In this document: positions 33,776 to 43,774 of the stretch, piece by piece | Numbering within the stretch: the stretch's first letter is position 1 | How the letters are laid out: every line of letters begins with the position of its first letter | Assembly (NCBI GenBank): GCA_937907245.1 | Contig: CALCUM010000002.1 | Location: 372,001-436,000 of the forward strand | Source: an uncultured Rhodobiaceae bacterium | Lineage (GTDB): Bacteria; Pseudomonadota; Alphaproteobacteria; RS24 | Length of the DNA: 64,000 bases | Direction: 5' to 3' | The notes under the pieces: generated by a model | What the model was told of the DNA's origin: nothing | What the model saw: the letters and a program-made list of their open reading frames with translations, nothing else | Databases searched by the model: none | Made by a program: the position numbers and the translations under genes

Positions 33776-34513
33776 ATGTTTGATTTAAGCGGAAAAAACG
33801 CACTGGTAACCGGCGCCTCTGGCGGCATTGGCAATCAAATTGCGCGCACGCTACACGCGGCAGGCGCTAATGTAGGGCTAGCTGGAACCCGCGAGGGCGT
33901 GCTGCAAGCCTTGGCCGATGAGCTGGGCGATGGCGCCCACGTTTTGGTGGCGGATCTATCGAGTGCTGAAGGCGCGGCTCACTTAGCTGCCAAAGCCGAA
34001 GAGGCGATGGGCGGTTTGGACATTCTGGTCAATAACGCGGGCATTACCCGAGATGGTTTGGCGATGCGCATGAAAGACGAAGATTGGGATGCCGTCTTAG
34101 AGGTCAATTTGACGTCTGGCTTTCGTCTTATTCGGGCGGCTTTGCGTGGCATGATGAAACGTCGCCATGGGCGCATTATTGGCATTACGTCGGTTGTGGG
34201 CGTGACTGGCAATCCGGGGCAGGCAAATTATGCTGCTACCAAAGCGGGCATGATTGGTATGTCGAAATCTTTGGCGCAAGAAGTGGCGAGCCGCGGCATC
34301 ACGGTAAACTGCGTGGCGCCCGGTTTTATTGCTACGCCAATGACCGATGAATTGCCCGAGGCGCAAAAAGAAGCGCTGACCCAAGCCATACCAGCCGGGC
34401 GCTTGGGCGAGGGAAATGATATCGCAGCGGCGTGTCTTTATTTAGCCAGCGATGAGGCGGCTTATGTCACCGGACAAACGCTGCATGTGAACGGCGGCAT
34501 GGCCATGATTTAG
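33776..34513 (+). CDS. fabG: 3-oxoacyl-ACP reductase
   Basis: NADPH-dependent SDR of 245 residues reducing beta-ketoacyl-ACP. Cofactor motif TGASGGIGNQIA (12-23), NNAGITRDGLAMRMK, the catalytic Ser in GITSVVGVTGNPGQANYAA, and Tyr-x-x-x-Lys in ANYAATKAG, ending in the classic GQTLHVNGGMAM. GGGAGAG precedes the ATG. A terminator-like hairpin follows, separating it from acpP. Confidence 0.96.
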   Translation: MFDLSGKNALVTGASGGIGNQIARTLHAAGANVGLAGTREGVLQALADELGDGAHVLVADLSSAEGAAHLAAKAEEAMGGLDILVNNAGITRDGLAMRMKDEDWDAVLEVNLTSGFRLIRAALRGMMKRRHGRIIGITSVVGVTGNPGQANYAATKAGMIGMSKSLAQEVASRGITVNCVAPGFIATPMTDELPEAQKEALTQAIPAGRLGEGNDIAAACLYLASDEAAYVTGQTLHVNGGMAMI

Positions 34514-34574
34514 CCCTTATTTGCGATGGGGCGAGCCATAGACATGGTGTGTAAAGGGTGATAGAGAAAACTTC

Positions 34575-34600
34575 AGGTATGGGAGTCATGCCTATTTTTT
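34575..34600 (+). terminator. Rho-independent terminator or attenuator between fabG and acpP
   Basis: AGGTATG (34575-34581) and CATGCCT (34587-34593) form a 7-bp stem with one G-U pair and a 5-base loop, followed by ATTTTTT. It could uncouple acpP, which must be made in large excess, from fabD-fabG. Confidence 0.65.
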
Positions 34601-34653
34601 GAGGAATTTGCTGCTTTTATTTAAAATATGCAGCCATTTTTAAGGAGCTTAAG

Positions 34654-34887
34654 ATGAGCGATACTGTGGAACGCGTAAAAAACATCGTAGTCGAAAACCT
34701 TGGCGTAGAAGCCGATAAAGTTACCGAAGCCGCAAGCTTCATCGATGATTTAGGCGCAGACAGCCTAGACACGGTTGAGCTGGTCATGGCTTTTGAAGAA
34801 GAGTTTGGTATCGAAATTCCTGATGACGCAGCTGAAACTATTTTGACAGTTGCCGATGCAGTGAAATTCATCGACCAGGCTTCTTAA
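34654..34887 (+). CDS. acpP: Acyl carrier protein
   Basis: A 77-residue acidic four-helix protein that carries acyl chains on phosphopantetheine. The attachment serine lies in [20 protein letters not shown] (about Ser37), the universal ACP motif. AAGGAGC sits at a good distance from the ATG. The gap of 15 bases to fabF suggests cotranscription with it. Confidence 0.98.
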   Translation: MSDTVERVKNIVVENLGVEADKVTEAASFIDDLGADSLDTVELVMAFEEEFGIEIPDDAAETILTVADAVKFIDQAS

Positions 34888-34902
34888 AGAATACTGATTA
34901 GA

Positions 34903-36156
34903 ATGCGGCGCGTCGTTATTACCGGAATTGGGTCTGTAAACCCACTTGGCGAGACGATTGAGAAGAGTTGGAAGCGGCTCCTTGATGGTCACTCGGGTGC
35001 GGGGACTATTGATTATTTCGACGCGTCGGATTTGCCTTGTCAGATTGCTTGCCAAATTGACAAGGGCGAGGGCGGCTTTAACGCCGACCTCTATATGGCG
35101 CCCAAAGAACAGCGCCGCGTGGATGATTTTATTATCTACGCCATGGCCGCCTCCGATATGGCGCTCGCAGATAGCGGCTATAAAGCAGAAACCGACGAAC
35201 AACAATTCCGAACCGGCGTCCTCATTGGCGCAGGCATTGGTGGGTTGCAAGGTATCGAGGCAGGTGCCAATACCTTGCGCGACAAGGGCCCTCGTAAACT
35301 CAGCCCATTTTTTATTCCGGGCTCGCTCATCAATTTAGCGGGCGGACAAGTTTCTATTAAACATGGCCTTAAAGGCCCTAATCACGCGGTTGTGACGGCG
35401 TGTTCTACGGGTGCGCACGCCATTGGCGATGCGGCGCGCTTAATCATGTTTGACGATGCCGATGTTATGGTTGCAGGTGGCACGGAAGGCGCGATCTCGC
35501 CTTTGGGTATGGCCGGCTTTGTGGCTTGCCGTGCGATGTCTACCCATTTTAATGACACCCCAGAAAAAGCCTCGCGCCCCTATGATAAAGACCGCGATGG
35601 TTTTGTGATGGGCGAAGGCGCGGGCATTGTGGTTTTGGAAGAATATGAACACGCCAAAGCACGCGGCGCGACTATGTATGCCGAAGTGGTTGGCTACGGT
35701 TTGTCGGGCGATGCCTACCACATTACGTCGCCAGCCGAAGATGGCTCGGGCGGTTTTCGCGCTATGCAGGCCGCCTTGAAACGCTCTGGATTGGCGCCAG
35801 AAGACATTGGATATATTAACGCGCACGGCACATCGACCCCGATGGGCGACGAAATTGAATTGCGCGCGGTCGAGCGTTTGTTCGGTGGCGCTTCAGACAA
35901 TTTGGCGATGTCTTCGACCAAGTCTTCGATCGGGCATTTGCTTGGGGCTGCGGGTTCGGTCGAGGCGATTTTCTCCGTATTGGCTATGCGCGATGGCGTG
36001 GTGCCGCCAACCCTCAACCTCGAAAATCCATCGGCAGAAACCAAGCTTAATTTGGTGCCTTTAAAGGCCCAAGAAAAAAAGGTGTCCGCCGTACTTTCCA
36101 ATAGTTTTGGTTTTGGTGGAACCAATGCCTCGCTCGTATTTAAAGCGGTCGAGTAG
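34903..36156 (+). CDS. fabF: 3-oxoacyl-ACP synthase II
   Basis: Condensing enzyme that elongates acyl-ACP. The 417-residue thiolase-fold protein shows the nucleophile Cys167 in VTACSTGAHAIGDA and the two catalytic histidines in NAHGTSTPMGD (near 305) and IGHLLGAAGSVEA (near 345), with the FGFGGTNASL terminal loop. Its length and motifs fit FabF rather than FabB. The 3' end overlaps the proposed start of mltG by 32 bases. Confidence 0.96.
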   Translation: MRRVVITGIGSVNPLGETIEKSWKRLLDGHSGAGTIDYFDASDLPCQIACQIDKGEGGFNADLYMAPKEQRRVDDFIIYAMAASDMALADSGYKAETDEQQFRTGVLIGAGIGGLQGIEAGANTLRDKGPRKLSPFFIPGSLINLAGGQVSIKHGLKGPNHAVVTACSTGAHAIGDAARLIMFDDADVMVAGGTEGAISPLGMAGFVACRAMSTHFNDTPEKASRPYDKDRDGFVMGEGAGIVVLEEYEHAKARGATMYAEVVGYGLSGDAYHITSPAEDGSGGFRAMQAALKRSGLAPEDIGYINAHGTSTPMGDEIELRAVERLFGGASDNLAMSSTKSSIGHLLGAAGSVEAIFSVLAMRDGVVPPTLNLENPSAETKLNLVPLKAQEKKVSAVLSNSFGFGGTNASLVFKAVE

Positions 36157-37153
36157 CCCGATTTTGCAACCTATCTTGTTCGTTTTAAACCGGTTTCGCG
36201 CAATTTTTCTGCCAGCCGCCTTCATGGCAGTGGTGGTTTCCATTGTCGTTATAGGGCTGGTTTTTATGCCAGGGCCTCAAACTCAAGCCAAACAAATTGA
36301 GCTACCACGCGGCACCACTCTGCGCGGGGTTACGCTCAAGCTAGACGAGCAGGGCCTTTTGCGCAGCGCGGTTTTATTTCGCTTTTATGTGCGACTTCGC
36401 GGCCATGCGTCGGCTTTGAAGGCCGGCGAGTTTAACATTCCGGCCGGTGCTAATATGGAAGCCGTGCTGAAAATATTGATAGGCGGCGAGGTGATGCTGC
36501 ACGCCATTACGTTGGCGGAAGGGCTGACCAGCCAAAACATTGTGGCGCACTTGCGTGGTCTTGATTTGCTGCAAGGCGAGGTCACGGTTCCAGCCGAAGG
36601 CTCGCTTTTGCCAGAGACCTATAAAGTGGCGCGCGGTATGTCTCGGGCGAAGCTGATCGAAAAAATGATGCGAGCTCAGACGGCGGTGATAGATGAGCTG
36701 TGGCCGAAACGCCAAGACGGGCTGCCGCTTAACTCGAAACAAGAGGCCATTATTCTGGCCTCGATTGTGGAACGAGAAACGGCTATTGCGAAAGAGCGCC
36801 CATTGGTTGCGGCGGTGTTTATCAATCGGTTGAAAAAACGCATGCGGCTGCAATCAGACCCAACCATTATTTACGGGCTGGTTGGCGGGCAAGGCAAGTT
36901 GGGGCGGCCCATTCGGCGTAGCGAAATTCGCCGCCGCACGGCCTATAATACCTACCGAATTAACGGTCTGCCACCAACGCCGATTGCCAATCCAGGACGC
37001 GCTTCCATTGCCGCCGTGCTAAACCCTGCGGATAGCCCAGCACTTTATTTTGTCGCCGACGGCACGGGCGGCCATGTGTTTAGCCAAACTTTGGAAGAGC
37101 ATAATCTCAATGTGCAGCGCTGGCGCCAAATCGAAAAACAGAAAAACCGATAA
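36125..37153 (+). CDS. mltG: Endolytic murein transglycosylase MltG
   Basis: Cleaves nascent glycan strands to set their length; single-pass inner-membrane protein with a periplasmic catalytic domain. The 342-residue product has a transmembrane helix (about 25-48), a LysM-like region beginning QIELPRGTTLRGVTLKL, and the YceG core with the catalytic Glu in ILASIVERETA and LQSDPTIIYGLVG. The ATG at 36125 is chosen for its GGTGGA site; it lies inside the fabF 3' end, as does a TTG at 36107. The yicC-like gene often found between mltG and gmk is missing. Confidence 0.92.
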   Translation: MPRSYLKRSSSPILQPILFVLNRFRAIFLPAAFMAVVVSIVVIGLVFMPGPQTQAKQIELPRGTTLRGVTLKLDEQGLLRSAVLFRFYVRLRGHASALKAGEFNIPAGANMEAVLKILIGGEVMLHAITLAEGLTSQNIVAHLRGLDLLQGEVTVPAEGSLLPETYKVARGMSRAKLIEKMMRAQTAVIDELWPKRQDGLPLNSKQEAIILASIVERETAIAKERPLVAAVFINRLKKRMRLQSDPTIIYGLVGGQGKLGRPIRRSEIRRRTAYNTYRINGLPPTPIANPGRASIAAVLNPADSPALYFVADGTGGHVFSQTLEEHNLNVQRWRQIEKQKNR

Positions 37154-37196
37154 TCCTCTATAGTGAGAGTTCAAAAGTTGATTCGAGGAGCTGCTC

Positions 37197-37832
37197 ATGT
37201 CTGATGCCATCCACCGTCGCGGCCTTATGCTGGTTTTATCGTCCCCCTCGGGTGCGGGAAAAACCACTTTGGCGCGCAGCCTGTTGGCGGCAGATAGCCA
37301 TATTTCCATGTCCGTTTCCGTGACCACGCGCCAAGCGCGACCCGGCGAGATAGACGGCCAAGATTATCATTTCGTGGATACGCAAGCCTTTGGCGAAATG
37401 CGCAATCGCGGCGAATTGCTAGAGCATGCCAAAGTATTTGATAATTATTACGGTACGCCACGCGCGCCCGTAGAAGACACGCTGGGCCAAGGGCACGATA
37501 TTTTATTTGATATCGATTGGCAGGGCACACAACAATTGCAAGAAGCTGCGGCCGATGATTTGGTCAAAGTGTTTATTCTACCGCCGTCGGCTGCCGAGCT
37601 GGAAAAACGCCTGAACACGCGCGCACAAGATAGCGCTGAAGTTGTGGCCGCTCGTATGTCGAAGGCATCTGACGAGATTAGCCATTATCCAGAATATGAT
37701 TATGTCATTGTCAATGAAGATGCCGAGCAAGCGCGGGTGCAATTACAGGCTATTTTGATGGCTGAGCGCTCAAAGCGCGCGCGCCAAACAGATTTATCAG
37801 ACTTTGTGAAAGCTCTGCGAGACACTTTATAA
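37197..37832 (+). CDS. gmk: Guanylate kinase
   Basis: Phosphorylates GMP to GDP with ATP. The 211-residue protein has the P-loop LSSPSGAGKTT (14-24), the GMP-binding SVSVTTRQARPGEIDGQDY and HAKVFDNYYGTP segments, and DIDWQGTQQLQ. CGAGGAG precedes the ATG. It acts one step after guaA in guanine nucleotide synthesis. It ends convergent with the alcohol dehydrogenase gene 25 bases away. Confidence 0.96.
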   Translation: MSDAIHRRGLMLVLSSPSGAGKTTLARSLLAADSHISMSVSVTTRQARPGEIDGQDYHFVDTQAFGEMRNRGELLEHAKVFDNYYGTPRAPVEDTLGQGHDILFDIDWQGTQQLQEAAADDLVKVFILPPSAAELEKRLNTRAQDSAEVVAARMSKASDEISHYPEYDYVIVNEDAEQARVQLQAILMAERSKRARQTDLSDFVKALRDTL

Positions 37833-37857
37833 AAGCGCCTCGCAGGAATGTTTCGAC

Positions 37858-38907
37858 TTACCGGTTTTCCAGCACCACTCGGCCGATGATGTTGCCTTCG
37901 CGCAAATCATCGAGCGTTTCGCTGGCCGCACTCATGTCTCGTGTCTCCACGGGAATGGGATTGATTTTGCCCGCTTTAACAATTTCCAACATCTCGATGG
38001 TATCGGCCAAAGAGCCTGTCATGGAACCGCCAATAGACATGGCGCGGAATGGGAAATAAGGAATGGGCTGCGAGAAAGCGCCGCCAAACAGGCCGACAAT
38101 TTTCACCCCGCCGCCGCGCCGAATGGCGCCAGTGGCAAATTTCAACGATCCCTCTGCACCCACAAAATCAGCTGCACCCGCAACGCCGCCATTGGTGTCT
38201 GCGAGGAGTTGCTTCAGAGCTGCCGGATCTTTTGGATTATAAGCAGCTCGGGCGCCAGCGCCCATAGCGGCTTGCAATTTGTTCTCATCTAAATCAGCTA
38301 CCAGAGGCGTTTCATCATACATTTCCAAGGCAAACTGCAAGGCCATCATGCCCACGCCGCCCAAGCCAACGATGAGCGCAGGCTCGCCTTTGTCGCCAGT
38401 GTCGAGATATTTCAGGGCCGAATAGGCGGTGATGCCGGAGCACATATAGGTGCTGGCTAGGCCTTCGGCGATACCTTCGGCATCTAAGCAATAGCGCTCA
38501 TGCGGTACCAAGCAATGGGTCGAGAAACCGCCGGGCAGGTTAACACCAAGCGCGCGGCCATTGCACAAATGCTCGCGGCCATGGTCGCACTCATGGCATT
38601 CGCCACAGCCAATCCACGGGTAAATCACTTTGCGGGTGCCAACTTTTACATCTTTCACATCGGGGCCAATGGCGCTGACGATGCCTTCGATTTCATGACC
38701 AAGGGTAAACGGAGTTTGGCGGGCGCCGCGAACATCTAGTTTTTCGCCACCCCCCATATCAAAATGGCCATCATGGAAATGCACATCCGAATGGCAAACG
38801 CCGCAATGGGTGATTTCAATGAGAACCTCTTGGCCGCTTGGCGTTGGGGTATCGGCTTCAACGGGCGATAGGGCGGCTCCGTATTCGGTAATGGCTTGGC
38901 TTTTCAT
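37858..38907 (-). CDS. Zinc-dependent alcohol dehydrogenase (MDR family)
   Basis: A 349-residue medium-chain dehydrogenase. The catalytic zinc ligands are Cys in HCGVCHSDVH and His-Glu in LGHEIEGIV; a structural zinc site is GCGECHECDHGREHLC. The Rossmann motif VGLGGVGMMAL lies near 180. The lack of a strict GxGxxG Glu-type start leaves NAD versus NADP open. The substrate could be an alcohol or aldehyde. It is inserted between gmk and rsmA, which are neighbours in many related genomes, and starts 34 bases downstream of the rsmA stop... in the opposite sense it precedes no operon partner, so it is probably transcribed from its own promoter or read through nothing. Confidence 0.9.
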   Translation of the reverse strand: MKSQAITEYGAALSPVEADTPTPSGQEVLIEITHCGVCHSDVHFHDGHFDMGGGEKLDVRGARQTPFTLGHEIEGIVSAIGPDVKDVKVGTRKVIYPWIGCGECHECDHGREHLCNGRALGVNLPGGFSTHCLVPHERYCLDAEGIAEGLASTYMCSGITAYSALKYLDTGDKGEPALIVGLGGVGMMALQFALEMYDETPLVADLDENKLQAAMGAGARAAYNPKDPAALKQLLADTNGGVAGAADFVGAEGSLKFATGAIRRGGGVKIVGLFGGAFSQPIPYFPFRAMSIGGSMTGSLADTIEMLEIVKAGKINPIPVETRDMSAASETLDDLREGNIIGRVVLENR

Positions 38908-38940
38908 GAGGTCTCTCCCGAGGGTTGGTTTTACGTGTCG

Positions 38941-39807
38941 TTATGCGCTTGGTTTCCATAGATTAGCCAGAGCGCAGAATTGGTCAATGGTTAGCTGTTC
39001 TGCCCGCGTGGTTTCGGCAATGCCGGCGGCGGCCAAGAGAGCTTGTGGGTCAGAGCTTATCTGTTTCAAACTGGCGCGCAACATTTTCCGACGTTGGCCA
39101 AATGCCGCAGCTGTCAGCTTGCTCAAGCTCTCCGCATTGGCCTCAGCCAGAGGCTTGGCACGCGGGCGCAAATCAACAATGGCGGATGTCACTTTGGGCG
39201 GTGGCACAAATACTTGCCGGTCGACATCAAAAGCAATGCGCGCCTCGCTCAGCCATCCGGCTAAGACGCCCAAACGGCCATAATGCTTTTCGCCAGCCAA
39301 AGCGGTAATGCGTTGCGCCACTTCTTTTTGAAACATCAGGGTCATCGATAAAAACTGCGGCGCCCAGACCCCATCTCGCCAGCCAGCATCGAGCCACCCC
39401 GTAAGCAGGGGCGTGGCCACATTATACGGCAGGTTAGAGACGATGCGATAAGGCGCTTGTGTCAGGCTTTCCGGGGTTATTTTCAGCGCGTCGCCCAAAT
39501 GAATAGACAGGCGATTGGGATAGGCGGCTTGAATTTCTTTTAGTGCAGGCAAAAATCGCTCATCGGCTTCGATGACATGCACATGGGCCGCGCCCTCCAT
39601 CAATAGGCCGCGCGTAAGCCCGCCAGGGCCGGGGCCAACTTCGATGACGTCACATTGGGTCAAATCTCCCGCCTCACGGGCAATGCGGCGCGTGAGATTG
39701 AGGTCTAGAATAAAATTCTGGCCGAACTTTTTATCAGCACGAAGGCCATGCGCTTGGATGACCTCTCGCAGCGGGGGTAGTGGGTCGGAGAGGTTGGGCG
39801 GGGTCAT
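38941..39807 (-). CDS. rsmA: 16S rRNA dimethyladenosine transferase RsmA (KsgA)
   Basis: Dimethylates two adjacent adenines in helix 45 of 16S rRNA (A1518/A1519 in E. coli). The 288-residue protein shows KKFGQNFILDLNLTRR (27-42), SAM motif IEVGPGPGGLTRGLL (about 56-70) and catalytic NLPYNVATPLL (about 125-135). It follows surA after 15 bases in the same direction. In many Alphaproteobacteria pdxA separates surA from rsmA; here it is absent. Confidence 0.96.
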   Translation of the reverse strand: MTPPNLSDPLPPLREVIQAHGLRADKKFGQNFILDLNLTRRIAREAGDLTQCDVIEVGPGPGGLTRGLLMEGAAHVHVIEADERFLPALKEIQAAYPNRLSIHLGDALKITPESLTQAPYRIVSNLPYNVATPLLTGWLDAGWRDGVWAPQFLSMTLMFQKEVAQRITALAGEKHYGRLGVLAGWLSEARIAFDVDRQVFVPPPKVTSAIVDLRPRAKPLAEANAESLSKLTAAAFGQRRKMLRASLKQISSDPQALLAAAGIAETTRAEQLTIDQFCALANLWKPSA

Positions 39808-39822
39808 GAGCGATGCGCGTCT

Positions 39823-41094
39823 TTAACGATATTCAACAACAGCATCGCGTCGCAAGTCGCGCAAATGCCGTCGGGCCATCATCGCGACACGTTGCGAGAA
39901 AATATTATCGGATATTTGGTCGCGCGAGATTTCAATGCCGAGATCGTCTTTACGGTCGCAAACGGCATAAAGCTCTATGCCTTGGGCTGTGCTTATGGGA
40001 TTGGTCAAACTACCCGCCTCTAGCTCACCAACCGCATTTGCCATTTGGCGGGGCAGTTGGCGCAATTCACGCAAGCCCGTGCGCTTGGCCACGGCATTGG
40101 CTTTCTTGGCACTTTTTTGGGCGCGACGGCAGGTTTTAAAATCAGCGGCGAATTTATCTATCTTGCCAGCCTTCGTGTCTTTCTCAAAAGTCAGGCTCAA
40201 GACATCGAACTGGTTTTTGCTCGGGTCATTGCCGCCCGCGCGTTTATCGGCAAGCGCGATGATATAGAGGCCTGCATTGGTGGGTATGGGCGATGACACT
40301 TGGCCTGGCTTCATTTTTCGAACCACGCCCGCGAGGCGTTTATCTAATTGATCGGCGGTAACCCAGCCCAATTGCCCGCCACGCGCGGCGGTAGGCGCGA
40401 TGGAGAACTGACGCGCCACGGCTCCAAAATCGACGCCAGATTGCAGTTGTTTAACAATCTCGCCGGACAGTTGGGCGACTTGTTGTTCGTTCGAAAAATT
40501 ATCCAGATTGAGCAGAATTTCGCTGACCAAAAACCGCGTTTGATTTACCGCGCGGACCGCCTTGTTATATTGCTCTTCAATCTCTTGATCGCCAACTTTC
40601 ACACGACCGCCAAAACTGCGGCGAACGAATTGGTTCCAAGCCAGTTCGGCGCGCAATTGTTGTTCGAGCGAGCCGGTCTCGATATTTTTCTCTGATAAGA
40701 ATTCTTTAATGCCGTCGAGGGTCATCTTGCCTTCGGTGGCGAGAGTCTTCATGCGATTTTCGACATCTTTATTTGGGATGGATATATCGACCCGTTTGGC
40801 TTCTTGCAATTGCAGTTTCTCATCGACCAGAGAGCGAAGAACTTGGGACCGCATCCGCTCGGTCATTTCGGGCGACTTGGCAATGCCGGAAGTCGCAAAA
40901 AACAAATCGACGCGTTGGTCGACATCAAATAGCGAGATGACTTGATCATTAACGATGGCGGCAATGCCCTCCACGTCGCGCGACTGTGTCGCTTGTGCGC
41001 TGGAGGCGAGAGGACTTATTAAAAAGCCCAAGGATAAAGCTACGGTCAGGCCAATAATTTGGCGTTTCGGCAAAAGGCTCACAAAAGTTTTCAT
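39823..41094 (-). CDS. surA: Periplasmic chaperone / peptidyl-prolyl isomerase SurA
   Basis: Escorts outer-membrane proteins to the BAM complex. From the ATG at 41094 the protein has a signal peptide ([12 protein letters not shown], hydrophobic core, SSAQA cleavage) and about 423 residues. The SurA N-domain begins [19 protein letters not shown]; a parvulin domain follows around 190-285 ([31 protein letters not shown]), and a second degenerate one toward the C-terminus. A GTG at 41139 and ATG at 41127 are alternative starts without a signal advantage. Unusually, lptD does not precede it: the next gene upstream is the divergent pepA. Confidence 0.88.
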   Translation of the reverse strand: MKTFVSLLPKRQIIGLTVALSLGFLISPLASSAQATQSRDVEGIAAIVNDQVISLFDVDQRVDLFFATSGIAKSPEMTERMRSQVLRSLVDEKLQLQEAKRVDISIPNKDVENRMKTLATEGKMTLDGIKEFLSEKNIETGSLEQQLRAELAWNQFVRRSFGGRVKVGDQEIEEQYNKAVRAVNQTRFLVSEILLNLDNFSNEQQVAQLSGEIVKQLQSGVDFGAVARQFSIAPTAARGGQLGWVTADQLDKRLAGVVRKMKPGQVSSPIPTNAGLYIIALADKRAGGNDPSKNQFDVLSLTFEKDTKAGKIDKFAADFKTCRRAQKSAKKANAVAKRTGLRELRQLPRQMANAVGELEAGSLTNPISTAQGIELYAVCDRKDDLGIEISRDQISDNIFSQRVAMMARRHLRDLRRDAVVEYR

Positions 41095-41281
41095 TTCTAG
41101 ACTCGTTTTGAGACGCGAATGCGCCATATGTATAGGCACCAGTGTTACCCTAAATGGCGCTGGACGACTAGTAATTTACGCCATAATGTTGGCATTCATA
41201 AGCGATTTCAAGCCCGCACTTTGGGCGCCTCGTCGAGCCAACACTTATCTTATCCTCTCGCTCACTTTATTGGAGAAAACT

Positions 41282-42766
41282 ATGCCTCTATCTATTTCGT
41301 TCACGAAAGACACTCTGCCAACAAAAGGCTCTGTCATCCTTACCGCCACCGAAGGCGGCAAGCTGTCTAGCTTGGGCAAGGCGCTGGATAAAACAACCGG
41401 CGGCGCGATTACCCGCGCCATTAAAATAAAAAAATTCACCGGCAAAGCGGGCGCCATGTTTGCGCTTTTGGCACCTGCCAAAACCACACTCGACCGGATT
41501 GTGGTTTTGGGGCTGGGCGATGCAAAAAAGCTGACCGCTGCCGATGCCGAGAAAATGGGCGGCACGGCACTTGGCACAGTCGAAAAAGCCGATGGCGTTA
41601 TTACGCTGATGCTAGACCCTGCGGGCAATAAAGAAGTTAGCGATGCAGATATCGCCGCGCGTGCCGCAACCGGCGCTATGCTGCGCGATTACAAGTTCGA
41701 GAAATATAAGACCAAAGGCAAAACCAAAGGCGGCCCGTCTAAATTTGTGGTGGCCACGAAAGCTATGGCGGCGGCCAAGAAAAGCTTTACCGAATTAAAA
41801 GCCGTGGCCGAAGGCACAATTTTGGCGCGTGATTTGGTCAATGAACCGGCCAATATTCTCACCCCGCCAGAATTTGCCAAACGCGCCAAAGCGCTTACCA
41901 AGCTCGGCGTGAAAGTGGAAGTATTGAGCGAAGCGCAAATGAAAAAGCTGGGCATGGGCTCGCTTTTGGGGGTCGGGCAAGGCAGTCGCCAACCGAGCCA
42001 AATGGTGGTGATGCAATGGAATGGCGCGGCAAAAACCAAACAGCCCGTTGCCTTTGTTGGCAAGGGTGTGTGCTTTGATACCGGCGGGATTTCCATTAAG
42101 CCTGCGGGCGGCATGGAAGACATGAAAGGCGACATGGGCGGCGCCGCAGCCGTGACCGGCCTGATGCACGCTTTGGCAGCGCGTAAAGCGAAAGTAAATG
42201 CGGTTGGCATTTTGGGTCTGGTAGAAAATATGCCAGACGGTGACGCGCAACGCCCAGGCGATATTGTTACCTCTATGTCGGGCCAAACCATCGAAGTTTT
42301 GAACACCGATGCGGAAGGGCGTTTGGTCTTGGCCGATGCGCTTTGGTATACGCAAAAACGTTTCAAGCCGAAATTCATGATCGACCTCGCCACGCTAACC
42401 GGAGCCATTATGGTGGCCTTGGGGCAAGATTATGCGGGGCTGTTTTCGAACGATGATAAATTGTCGGAGCAATTAACCGCCATTGGCAATGCAGAGGGCG
42501 AGAAAGTCTGGCGCATGCCGATGAACGATACGTTCGATAAAATGATCAACACGCCGAACGCCGATATGAAAAACATTGGTGGTCGTTATGCGGGCTCCTC
42601 CACGGCGGCGCAATTCTTGCAACGTTTCACCAATGATGTGCCATGGGTGCATTTGGATATTGCGGGCACGGCCATGGGCTCGCCTAAATCTTCCATCAGC
42701 CGCACTTGGGCCTCTGGTTACGGCGTGCGCTTGCTCGACCGTCTGGTGAAAGCGCATTACGAATAA
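41282..42766 (+). CDS. pepA: Leucyl aminopeptidase
   Basis: M17 cytosol aminopeptidase, 494 residues, removing N-terminal residues from peptides with two metal ions. The metal-binding and catalytic segments are [19 protein letters not shown] (near 260), [11 protein letters not shown] and [14 protein letters not shown] (near 340). GGAGAAAA precedes the ATG at 41282; a longer in-frame upstream extension overlaps surA and is not conserved-looking. Its stop overlaps the holC start by one base (TAATG). Confidence 0.95.
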   Translation: MPLSISFTKDTLPTKGSVILTATEGGKLSSLGKALDKTTGGAITRAIKIKKFTGKAGAMFALLAPAKTTLDRIVVLGLGDAKKLTAADAEKMGGTALGTVEKADGVITLMLDPAGNKEVSDADIAARAATGAMLRDYKFEKYKTKGKTKGGPSKFVVATKAMAAAKKSFTELKAVAEGTILARDLVNEPANILTPPEFAKRAKALTKLGVKVEVLSEAQMKKLGMGSLLGVGQGSRQPSQMVVMQWNGAAKTKQPVAFVGKGVCFDTGGISIKPAGGMEDMKGDMGGAAAVTGLMHALAARKAKVNAVGILGLVENMPDGDAQRPGDIVTSMSGQTIEVLNTDAEGRLVLADALWYTQKRFKPKFMIDLATLTGAIMVALGQDYAGLFSNDDKLSEQLTAIGNAEGEKVWRMPMNDTFDKMINTPNADMKNIGGRYAGSSTAAQFLQRFTNDVPWVHLDIAGTAMGSPKSSISRTWASGYGVRLLDRLVKAHYE

Positions 42767-43227
42767 TGAGTGAGCTACTGTTCTATCATCTGGAGCGCCA
42801 GACCCTAGAACAGGTTTTGCCAGCTCTTTTGGAGAAAACGCTTGAGCGCGGCTGGAAGGCCGTCGTTCAAGTGACCTCTGAGGCGCGGCTGGCAACTCTG
42901 GATGCGCATTTGTGGACCTATCGCGATGAGGCGTTTTTGCCCCATGCCGCCAAAGGTGATGCGCGCTTCGCGAATAATGCCGCCGAACAACCCATATGGC
43001 TAACCGACGAAGCAGAGACACCCAATGCGGCCAATGTTTTATTTCTCGTCGAGGGGGCCTCGCGCCCGGAGCTGGAGAGTTTCGAGCGCTGCGTGTTTTT
43101 ATTCGATGGCCGCGACGACGAGAGCCTTGCCCACGCCCGCCAGCAATGGGCGGGTTTGAAAGACAGTGCGCATCAGCTGACCTATTGGCAGCAGAGCGAA
43201 GACGGCAAGTGGGAACAAAAGGCCTAG
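42766..43227 (+). CDS. holC: DNA polymerase III chi subunit
   Basis: A 153-residue accessory subunit of the clamp loader that, in E. coli, binds SSB. The family pattern is clear: LLFYHLERQTLEQVLPALL, then LERGWKAVVQV, then LDAHLWTYRDEAFLPHA and PIWLTDEAETPNAANVLFLV. Translation is coupled to pepA by a one-base overlap, the standard pepA-holC order of Proteobacteria. The partner psi (HolD) is not visible here and is usually absent in Alphaproteobacteria. Confidence 0.92.
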   Translation: MSELLFYHLERQTLEQVLPALLEKTLERGWKAVVQVTSEARLATLDAHLWTYRDEAFLPHAAKGDARFANNAAEQPIWLTDEAETPNAANVLFLVEGASRPELESFERCVFLFDGRDDESLAHARQQWAGLKDSAHQLTYWQQSEDGKWEQKA

Positions 43228-43327
43228 GCGCTCTTTTCCATTGCTTGCGCTGGGCTTAAAGCTCGCCTATAAAGCGGTCAATTGAACTCAATTTTAATTC
43301 TGATTTAACCTATTTGAGGATTTACTC

Positions 43328-43750
43328 ATGGCTCTTGAGCGCACTTTTTCGATTATCAAACCCGATGCCACCAAACGCAATCTGACTGGTAAAATTATTG
43401 ACCGGTTCGAGAGCAATGGCCTGCGCATTGTTGCTTCCAAGCGTATTCACATGACCCGTGATCAAGCTGGCGAGTTTTACGGCGTCCACAAAGAACGCCC
43501 GTTCTACAATGACTTGGTAGATTTCATGATTTCTGGCCCTGTGGTCGTACAAGTGCTGGAAGGCGAAAACGCCATCGCGAAAAACCGCGAGATTATGGGC
43601 GCCACCAACCCAGCCGAAGCCGATGCAGGCACCATCCGTAAAGATTTCGCGGAAAGCATCGATGCCAATTCCGTACACGGTTCAGACGCGCCGGAAACCG
43701 CAGCCGAAGAGATTAAATTCTTCTTCGCGGATGATGAGCTGGTTGGTTAA
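43328..43750 (+). CDS. ndk: Nucleoside diphosphate kinase
   Basis: Transfers gamma-phosphate between nucleoside triphosphates and diphosphates through a phosphohistidine. The 140-residue protein begins [16 protein letters not shown]; the phosphorylated His lies in [12 protein letters not shown] (about 116-127). TGAGGA precedes the ATG. It has its own 100-base leader and ends at a strong terminator, so it is probably a single-gene unit. Confidence 0.97.
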   Translation: MALERTFSIIKPDATKRNLTGKIIDRFESNGLRIVASKRIHMTRDQAGEFYGVHKERPFYNDLVDFMISGPVVVQVLEGENAIAKNREIMGATNPAEADAGTIRKDFAESIDANSVHGSDAPETAAEEIKFFFADDELVG

Positions 43751-43774
43751 TTCCAAACTGAAATGATTTTGAGA

